A stretch of 64,000 bases of DNA from Seriola aureovittata (lineage: Eukaryota > Chordata > Actinopteri > Carangiformes > Carangidae): the NCBI RefSeq assembly GCF_021018895.1, contig NC_079368.1, forward strand, positions 2,691,001 through 2,755,000. The letters are read 5' to 3'. Made by a program: the position numbers and the translations under genes. The notes under the pieces were generated by a model. The model worked only from the letters and a program-made list of their open reading frames with translations. It had not been told where the DNA came from and did no database searches. This document shows, in pieces, positions 47,701 to 64,000 of this stretch. How positions within the stretch are numbered: the stretch's first letter is position 1; each line of letters starts with the position of its first letter.

Positions 47701-50627
47701 AGAACCTGGAGGTCTGCCAGTGAACATGGCTTCACTGTAAGTGGTCACAAGAGCTGTTATGACCATTTGGGTAAAAAAGAAGGTTCTGGACACTCTTGAT
47801 TCCTGTTGTAAGACACAGTGTTGCTCTACCTTTCCCTGCAGGATCTTCAGAGCTTCATATTTGCCTTCAAAGTAACGATGTGCCACCTCCAGCTCGCAGC
47901 ATAGCACGTCTATCACCTGTCAACACAGCAGAGGCATCGGTCAGTTTGTCAGGAGTCCGGCGGACAAACATCAGTGACAGTTGTTCTGTGTGATTGGTCC
48001 TACCTCACTTGCTTCCTGCAGTCTGTCTCTGAGCTCGTCTTTGGACAGGTCGACCAGGGAGCCTCCTGTTTCACACAGAGCCACTCATGCGTCAGAAGGC
48101 AGAGACAAGATGTGTAGCTTTGTGTTTGTAAGAAGCAGCTGGAGCTTTATATAGTCACAGCAGGGACATCTTTATAGAGGGACTCTTTAAAGACTGTTCT
48201 GGGGTCAGCACTCTTTGTGGTTCAAGTTCTTCACATCATTGTGGAAAAACAACTTTTGCATGAGCCACTTCTTTTATTGTGAACATGGTGTGTTGTAATT
48301 GTCCTGCACTGTTAAATGCAGTTTGTAAACAGTGACTGAATGTTACCACTTGTGCTGTGATTAAAGACGGAGGACAAATGAAGAGTTGTTTCTGGCTGTT
48401 TCTATAACAACACAATAAAAATCATGATGAGATCAAACTGAAAACATCTGCTGAGTGAGATATGTGAACAGATTCAGTAAATAGGTCTGTTACTATTTGA
48501 GTCTCTACGCTGATCTACAGGGTGCTGAGAAAGTCTCCAGACCCCTTCACTTTCCACACGTTGTTATGTTGCAGCTTTATGCTAAAATAATTTAAATCCA
48601 TGTTTTCAATCTACACTCAATATCCCATAATCTCGAAGAGGAAACAGAGAGTAAAGAGTGTATTCAGACACTCCTCAGGACTATTAGAAGCACCTTTAGC
48701 AGTGATTACAGCCTCCAGTCTTCGTGGGTCTGACTCTCTTTCCACATCTGATTTGTGGATTTTCTGTCGTTCTTCTCCGCAGATCCTCTCAGACTCTGAC
48801 AGGTTGATGGGGACGTCAGCGGGCAGACATTTTCAGCTCTCTCTAGATGGTGGACTGGGTTCGGGTCAGGGCTCAGTCAAAGAGTTGTCCCTGAACCTCC
48901 TGTGTTGCCTTGGTTGTGAGCTGAGGGTCACTGTCCTGTTGGAAGGTGAACCTTCAGCCCAGTCTGAGGTCCTGAGCTCTGGACCAGGTTTTCATTAAAG
49001 ATCTCTCTGTACTTTGCTCTGTTCAGCTTCCCGTCAGTCAGGCTCCCTGTCCCCTCCACAGCCGGGTGCTGCCTCCACCGTGCTTCACTGTTGGGATGGT
49101 GTTGTTCAGGTGATGAGTGGAGCCTGGTTTCCTCCAGACATGACTGCATTACAACTGAGGCCAAACCATTCAGTCCTGGTCTCATCAAACCAGATAATCT
49201 GGTTTCTCTCAGTCTCAGAATCCTTTAGCTGCTTTTTTACAAACTGTCACTGAGGAGAAGCTTCATCTGGACATTCTGCCATAAAACCCAGATCATTGGA
49301 GAGCTGCAGTGACGGTTGTTCTTCTGGAAGTTTCTCCATCTCCACACAGGATCTCTGGAGCTCAGAGTGACCATCAGGTTCTTGGTCTCCTCTCTTCTCC
49401 CCTGATGTCTCAGTTAGTCTGGGTCCAGCTCTAGAAGAGTCCTGGTTGTTCCAGACTTCTTCATGTCACAATGATGGAGCAGCACTTCCTTCCTCCTCAT
49501 GGTTTCCGCTCTGATCTGCATTGTCAGCTGTGAGATCTTATATAGACAGGTGTGTCTTTATCACGTCCAATCAGCTGAGTTTACCACAGCTGGACTCCAA
49601 TCAAGGTGTAGAACCATCTCAGAGATGATCCAGAGAAACGGAGGAACCCATAATTCTGTTGTCTTTTTTTTTTTTAGCATTAAGCTGCAACATAACAACA
49701 TGGAATAAAAGTGAAGGGGTCCTAAGACTTTCTGAATGCAGTGTATGTCCAGTGCTCCCTCTCTGTTAGCTCTGTGTTTAGTTGCCACAAGCTCCTGGGA
49801 GAAATCTCCTGCTCTCTAGCTGCTAAATGCTCCTCTATGTTCACCAGATGCTCTCTGACTGACTGTGTGCTGCAGGTCTGCTGGAGGCCTTTGCCTCTGT
49901 AAACAGCTGCTGCTGCTGCTGCTGCTGCTGCTGGAAATGATGAGACTGAACCCAAACATTACATGTGATGAAAAACCAAAGCCAAACCAAAAAGCTCAGT
50001 GAGTTGATGACACTTCTCTGTGATTTCTGCATTACACACATGTCAACAGGACATGCAGCACGAGGACTGGCTGCATAGCACAGGTGGGAAATCATCTTAT
50101 CATAAAAATCTCCATATATGGAAACCATCTGTAAGTATTTGGAATTACATATGTTAATTAAAAGGTTCTAACCTTGAGCAACAACATTATAGAAAGATGT
50201 TCATTAATATTTACCAAATCAGACTCTTTTTTAATAATGGAACAATAAATAAAAATTATTTCCTAACTACATTTATTTTTTAATCTAAAACTTCAGAGTA
50301 TTGTGTATTTATTATATCTCAACATCATGACGAGATGTTAAAGATAACATAAGCCTTTATGGTGTGACTCTTACCACAGCGTGGCAGCGTCCAGCGCACT
50401 CTCTGCTGGGTCTCTGTAGTCTTCAGTCCAGGGATCCAGACTGGCTCTCCTGCCTGGCTGCTGTGCCTGTACAGGGTCTCTGAGAGACCGGTGAAGCTTT
50501 GGCTCCTCTTACCACTGGAACTGGGTGCTGACCTGACTCCCACCCCATCACCCAGGTCTCCGTCCAACATGTCATCATCCAGGCTGCAGGCCTCACTGAC
50601 CTCCTGCGTCTGATCCAGGTCAGACAT
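39289..50627 (-). CDS. ccdc125: ccdc125, coiled-coil domain-containing protein 125 (complete, 11 coding exons)
   Basis: Coding exons on the minus strand: 50375-50627, 48004-48065, 47830-47916, 46876-46953, 45069-45154, 44908-44990, 44560-44672, 42706-42810, 41968-42118, 41249-41367 and 39289-39684. Together they give 1533 nt, i.e. 510 residues plus stop, close to the human length of about 511. All phases close. The N-terminus is acidic ([16 protein letters not shown]). Heptad-rich coiled coil runs over roughly residues 90-255. A Cys-rich segment [20 protein letters not shown] is at about 258-277, [14 protein letters not shown] at about 302-315, and [18 protein letters not shown] at 380-397. 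The tail is a Ser/Gln/Pro-rich, poorly conserved stretch. Human CCDC125 is reported to affect cell motility and RhoA/Rac1; the molecular role is unclear. Identity rests on remembered similarity. Confidence 0.94.
40003..40270 (+). repeat. dispersed repeat with AGGTCA motifs, copy 4
   Basis: It begins ATGCCTCCACGCCGGCGACA (cf. copy 1), followed by AAGGTCAAGGTCA (40029-40041) and a perfect AGGTCAAAGGTCA (40223-40235). It is intronic in ccdc125. Confidence 0.6.
40370..40526 (-). mobile_element. tRNA-derived SINE in a ccdc125 intron
   Basis: On the minus strand: GGGCGACCTGATGGCCCAAT, a box-A-like TGGCCCAATCGTTAGGGCG, a box-B-like GGTTTGGACTCC, then CCATTTGCTGCAGGTCATTC and a TTTCCTGTGGTC tail. 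This is the layout of a common fish tRNA-SINE; it is not a functional tRNA. Confidence 0.7.
40655..40705 (+). repeat. (AGAAGC)n hexanucleotide repeat
   Basis: About eight units of AGAAGC with one AGAAGT variant. Intronic in ccdc125. Confidence 0.9.
41249..41367 (-). CDS. ccdc125: ccdc125 coding exon, [11 protein letters not shown]
   Basis: A 119-bp exon encoding [20 protein letters not shown], then [13 protein letters not shown]. It aligns with human FGQRLLGMLPSE and EVLKMLIDL. The acceptor is CTTCCAG|GTGCT and the donor GACTTG|GTCAGT. Confidence 0.9.
41968..42118 (-). CDS. ccdc125: ccdc125 coding exon, [14 protein letters not shown]
   Basis: A 151-bp exon with the most conserved block of the family, [20 protein letters not shown]. 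The acceptor is TTTTCCAG|CTTGAT and the donor GCTGAAG|GTGAGT, in phase 1. Confidence 0.95.
42706..42810 (-). CDS. ccdc125: ccdc125 coding exon, Cys-rich [15 protein letters not shown]
   Basis: A 35-codon exon encoding [20 protein letters not shown] and [15 protein letters not shown], matching human LAVLGACLCHGPGGNPCSCARMAAS. Four Cys in a C-x-C-x7-C-x-C arrangement are conserved. The function of this segment is unknown to me. Confidence 0.93.
44030..44185 (+). repeat. two LINE/SINE-type 3' tails
   Basis: GAATTTCCCAGTTGTGGGAT followed by TAATCTAATCTAATC, then GAAAAGTGCTATAGAAATAA. Both are end signatures of fish retroposons. Intronic in ccdc125. Confidence 0.45.
44560..44672 (-). CDS. ccdc125: ccdc125 coding exon, [13 protein letters not shown]
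   Basis: A 113-bp exon encoding [20 protein letters not shown], then [10 protein letters not shown]. The human counterpart is RYLEALAMLDIKQQ. The acceptor GTGCGTGCAG|CTCTG lies just downstream of a (TG)n tract. The donor is CTGGAG|GTGAGA. Confidence 0.9.
44689..44717 (+). repeat. (CA)n microsatellite near a ccdc125 acceptor
   Basis: About 14 AC units, 16 bp upstream (gene sense) of the exon starting at 44672. Confidence 0.95.
44908..44990 (-). CDS. ccdc125: ccdc125 coding exon, [19 protein letters not shown]
   Basis: An 83-bp coiled-coil exon encoding [20 protein letters not shown] and QLRAENY, aligned with human CENAVLKENLKVKTEEIKML. The acceptor is TTTTTCAG|GATTG and the donor TTATG|GTAAAT. 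Confidence 0.92.
45069..45154 (-). CDS. ccdc125: ccdc125 coding exon, [15 protein letters not shown]
   Basis: An 86-bp exon encoding [20 protein letters not shown] and QSWEQKHN, matching human EINALQWEIEFDHNRFKNIEESW. Ends in phase 2 at AACAG|GTCAGA. Confidence 0.93.
45703..46038 (+). mobile_element. dispersed teleost repeat with perfect 12-bp target-site duplication
   Basis: It is flanked by TCTTAAGTTACA at 45691-45702 and 46039-46050. The body contains TACCGCTTATCCTC, GGAGCCTATCCCAGC, GGACAGGTCGCCAGTC, GCATGTCTTTGGACTGTGGG and CATGCAAACTCCACACAG, a very common fish interspersed repeat. The end carries a duplicated GCGCTAACCACTGCACCACC. The exact duplication implies insertion by target-primed or similar integration. 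It lies in a ccdc125 intron. Confidence 0.8.
46876..46953 (-). CDS. ccdc125: ccdc125 coding exon, [19 protein letters not shown]
   Basis: A 26-codon exon encoding [19 protein letters not shown] and KAKALEK, matching human AILGKATSHTQAVLQK. Phase 0 at both ends; acceptor CTCACACAG|GCC, donor GAGAAG|GTAACT. It is too short to stand out as an open frame. Confidence 0.92.
47830..47916 (-). CDS. ccdc125: ccdc125 coding exon, EALKILQGK
   Basis: A 29-codon exon encoding [20 protein letters not shown] and [16 protein letters not shown] is identical in human CCDC125. Phase 0 at both ends. Confidence 0.92.
48004..48065 (-). CDS. ccdc125: ccdc125 coding exon, [15 protein letters not shown]
   Basis: A 62-bp exon encoding [20 protein letters not shown], aligned with human ELSNEELRQCLNETLEE. 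It starts the coiled coil. The acceptor is GAAACAG|GAGGC and the donor AGTGAG|GTAGGA. Confidence 0.9.
48518..49743 (-). mobile_element. near full-length dead Tc1/mariner element in a ccdc125 intron
   Basis: The 1226-bp element is bounded by TA on both sides and by inverted repeats of about 70 bp. Both ends share ACCCCTTCACTTT and GTTGTTATGTTGCAGCTT. On the minus strand the interior matches the common fish Tc1 transposase order as I remember it: a promoter-proximal GTGTCTTTATCACGTCCAAT region, an N-terminal helix-turn-helix part, then the catalytic part. The frame is broken by many stops and short indels, so it cannot encode a transposase. It lies between the ccdc125 exons at 48065 and 50375, in the same transcriptional orientation. 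Confidence 0.88.
49907..49933 (+). repeat. (CTG)9 trinucleotide repeat in a ccdc125 intron
   Basis: Nine perfect CTG units (CAG on the gene strand), just beyond the dead Tc1 element. Confidence 0.95.
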
Positions 50628-50645
50628 CACCTGGATTTGTTAAGC
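50375..50645 (-). CDS. ccdc125: ccdc125 first coding exon (18 nt of leader plus residues 1-84)
   Basis: The acceptor GTTTTTCAG|GCTTAAC is followed by a short leader and ATG at 50625-50627 in a favourable context (purine at -3). It encodes [10 protein letters not shown], an acidic patch and a Ser-rich segment, ending VRWTLPRC in phase 1 at TGTG|GTAAGA. Confidence 0.9.
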
Positions 50646-51825
50646 CTGAAAAACCAACCAACATATTGATTTGCTCAAATTTAAATGATACATTTAAAAC
50701 ATATTTTCACGCTTAACCCTGGAACTACTGCATGAGATGATACAAATCACCAACCATGAGAAACATTAAAGTCTCTCACATTCGACCAGTGTGGACAGGA
50801 CTGCTTTATTATCATATTAGTGTTGTGTGATTAAAGTTCTTGATTTGCAGCTATACACAGATCAAACCTCCATTCACAGAGTTCAGGATCATCTGGACAA
50901 ATCTCAATCAGTCCGTCATGACTGAAAATATTCCGCTCAAAAATTCACAAACCTAGTTTTGAATGTAACATTTACTGAAAACACAGAGTCCTGTCTGGTG
51001 GTTTTTATCAGTAAACAGTGTCTTCGTGGTCTGGGACTCTGCAGGATAAGTCCACTACTCAGTACCTACAAGAACTGCAGTCTTTTGCTGTGGTCCAGGT
51101 TCCTGCTGTGAACCATGCCTCACTGGATCTGTGTGGTTGGGGTTAGTCTGTTAACCAGAGCTGCAGGTCGTTTATTAACAGGAGGCAAAACGCGTTAAGA
51201 CAGCTCAGTGAATGTGCAAAACACTGATAATGTTCATATATTAGATGAGATGATAGCGTTTTCACTGTATTTCTATTTGTTTCTATTCTCACAGAGACAA
51301 ACCTCATGCTTTTACACTGAAACTCGTGCTCTTTTAAACTTAAGTCGACTTTTCATGACAGGACAGATGTGTGACAGAACATTATGATGTTTCTCAGATT
51401 GATTCAATTCATCAATCAATTTAATTTGTTCACCAGATGATTCCAAACTAACTAAAAACTAACTACATGATTTAGAGGGTTTTTTTCAGTCTGTGAAGAG
51501 CAGATTTGAAACAGTTCATTTCACTGAACATCAAACTGATCATTCAAACTGGCCAGTATTATCGAAAGATTTTGATTTCAGTTGTATCATCCAGCTGTGT
51601 CTAAGTATTGATTAGTGATCACTACAGTGTGGAGCTGATTCATTTGTGGATTGACTAAATTAACAAAAAATAAAACATTTATGTTAAGACTTGATGAAAC
51701 ACAAACACTATTTGAACACAAATAACCTGTAGATTCTCTCTCTCTCTACATATACATATATATATATATAAAATTAAATGACCCTTTAATGTTCGTAAGT
51801 CCTGGCTGTTTTCACTTCCTCTTAC

Positions 51826-52020
51826 CTGTAGCTCTCAACCAATAAACTTGTTCCTCGGTTCTTTCCGGTTTCCACTGACACCGGCGAGAACAAAGTTAAT
51901 CAACTACCTTTAACCACGATGTGAGAAATTAAACGAGTTATATTTCATATGAATGTTTCATATTAATCCGCTCAGAGCCGCGTTACACTCTCCACTCCAC
52001 TGCTCCAGCCGCGTACATCC
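51826..52020 (-). other. ccdc125: ccdc125 5' non-coding exon (right edge approximate)
   Basis: A strong splice donor CTACAG|GTAAGAGG lies at 51825/51826, and the first coding exon has a typical acceptor preceding a short leader. These imply a 5'UTR exon here. The upstream edge is a guess from sequence composition. Confidence 0.45.
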
Positions 52021-52110
52021 TGAATCCCTGCTGTCAAGCTAAACCAGCACCAGTCAGTACTTCCGCTCATTACCTTCAAAATAAACCTACATTTCTAATA
52101 AAAACCAATG
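51860..52110 (-). promoter_or_regulatory. probable ccdc125 promoter / 5' end
   Basis: The region just 5' of the non-coding first exon is relatively CpG-containing. It carries two ETS-type cores on the gene strand: GAGCGGAAGT (52059-52068) and AACCGGAA (51863-51870). No TATA box is evident. The transcription start site cannot be fixed from sequence; it probably lies near 52000. Confidence 0.4.
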
Positions 52111-52532
52111 CGTGGCGCTGGAACGACGTCTTAATAACGTGTCATAAAAATAATATAAACTGTTTTTTTGGGTTTTTTTTTGTAAAACAACAAGAACTTC
52201 TAAAACACCACATTTAACCTAGACAGAGGAGAGAAAGCTCTTCTGCGTTGTTATTAAAACTTTTCACAATTTTCAAAATGTTTATTCATTAAGTGAATGT
52301 GATTTGTGTTATTGGAACTTTAGACATTTAATTTGGTGTTTGAGTGAGTGTTGTCGAATTTAAGCTGAAAGTGTATTCAGGAAGCTCCAGCTGCTGTCAG
52401 TCAGTGAGTCACCATCACTAGAGGGAAAGTAGCTTAGTGTGAAACAGTTGAGTAAATATTGGATGTGAGGGTGTGTGAGGGGAGAGATAATGTTCAGGTA
52501 AAGAGCCACATGTTCAGCTTTTCACACAGTAT

Positions 52533-52538
52533 TTTATT
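52533..52538 (-). terminator. putative poly(A) signal of rad17
   Basis: AATAAA on the minus strand, about 510 bp downstream of the rad17 stop and upstream of the ccdc125 promoter region. Other AATAAA hexamers exist nearby (for example near 52290), so the choice is inference. Confidence 0.4.
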
Positions 52539-53044
52539 CACATGCTTATTTAGATTTAAACATTTTATCCCTTAATAAGCATTAATGAAATGTTTCTTAT
52601 TCTCCACCCATGAGACAGAGTGAAAACAGACATCAGCTACAGGCTGGTTTACAGGACAGCTCTCCATTAACAAAACAAAAACCTGCACATAAAGACTAAT
52701 AAATACTGACAACTGGTAAAACTGAATTGTTAAAGGTCACTTTGGGAGGTTATTATAACGATATCCCTGTGCTTTCATTGTTACAGGCACATAATCACAT
52801 TCAGTTCAGGCTTGACCAAGTGGAGAATCCGCTTAGTTATAACTGTAATTAAAATTAAAGTGAAGATGAACTTCTGAACAGCAACATGTTTCTCCTCGAA
52901 TCAGAACTCTTTATCTCTTCACATTGTGCTCATCTTCCTCCAAAGTAAACCACAACTCAGTTTAGAAAATCATACACAAACACAAACTGGACAGTGAAAA
53001 AGTGAAAGTGAGTCACAGTATGACAGTGGATGTAAAGCTGTGTG

Positions 53045-63618
<10,574 letters not shown>

Positions 63619-63619
63619 C

Positions 63620-63622
<3 letters not shown>

Positions 63623-63673
<51 letters not shown>
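63623..63673 (+). repeat. (CA)n microsatellite at a rad17 acceptor
   Basis: About 25 AC units adjoining the acceptor of the exon ending at 63618. Confidence 0.97.
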
Positions 63674-63675
<2 letters not shown>

Positions 63676-64000
63676 GACCATTAAAAGAGAGTAGAAGGAG
63701 ATGAACATGACACGAACCTTCAGCCTCCACACACTCAAATCAAAAATTCACTAATTCCCATCAGCAGTGGTGATCAGGGGTTTAAGGTGATCAGCTGTGA
63801 GAACATCTGCTCACATCTGTCCTACACCTGTACCTCAGGGTTAATAATAATAATAATTATCTGTTGTACAGAGACTCAACACGAGATGTAAATTATTCAT
63901 CAGGACTGTTTTATGGATTTTGTTTGACAGGATTTTTAAATTAATGTGAAGTAATATTTTGATTTGTCAGGTAGTTACTAGAGTCAGGTAACTAGGGTTA

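Noticed and set aside
48600..49253. Plus-strand open frames of up to 132 codons near 48.6-49.2 kb
   Set aside because: They are antisense shadows of the dead Tc1 transposase.
49722..50128. Open frames with poly-Ala or poly-Gln
   Set aside because: They run through (CTG)9 in a ccdc125 intron, with no conserved residues around.
52020..53044. taf9 or ak6 between ccdc125 and rad17
   Set aside because: Read in all frames; no recognisable Taf9 histone-fold or adenylate-kinase P-loop coding sequence was seen.

Overview
The window is vertebrate nuclear DNA, almost certainly from a teleost fish. It holds short exons with GT/AG borders spread over kilobases, very long CA/GT microsatellites, and remnants of fish-typical Tc1/mariner, hAT, L2-like and tRNA-SINE elements. 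There are no bacterial-style genes, operons or CRISPR arrays. Most long open frames outside the exons are chance frames through repeats or retroelement debris.

Two protein-coding genes are supported, both on the minus strand in the right 40% of the window. ccdc125 (coiled-coil domain containing 125) is complete. It has a non-coding first exon at about 51.8-52.0 kb and 11 coding exons between 50627 and 39289. These give a 510-residue protein in which every exon phase closes. rad17 (the clamp-loader subunit that loads the 9-1-1 checkpoint clamp) is partial. Fourteen coding exons lie between 63618 and 53045, and the N-terminal exons lie beyond the right edge. The pair keeps the vertebrate CCDC125-RAD17 neighbourhood (human 5q13), with only about 0.5 kb between the rad17 3' end and the ccdc125 promoter. 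No taf9/ak6 gene is seen between them.

Regions: 1-38.9 kb has no recognisable gene. It carries relics of two hAT-like transposases (3.88-4.72 and 9.65-10.06 kb), a TTAA-flanked piggyBac-like MITE family (7.8, 14.7 and 23.0 kb), a broken LTR-retroelement pol (18.8-20.3 kb), a foldback element (24.2-24.9 kb), several tandem repeats, and relics of two Tc1/mariner elements (33.7 and 37.5 kb). 38.9-52.1 kb is ccdc125, with a SINE, a further dispersed repeat carrying a perfect 12-bp target-site duplication, and a near full-length dead Tc1 element in its introns. 52.5-64 kb is rad17, with foldback MITEs and an L2-like fragment in its introns.

The observations most worth checking are: an apparent single-base insertion in the penultimate rad17 coding exon that would remove the conserved C-terminal SQ/acidic tail; three splice acceptors (two in rad17, one in ccdc125) built directly on long (TG)n tracts; a foldback MITE ending about 43 bp from a rad17 splice donor; and a dispersed repeat family that carries arrays of nuclear-receptor half-sites, one copy forming a consensus estrogen-response-element palindrome. 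I found no evidence of a wholly new system here.
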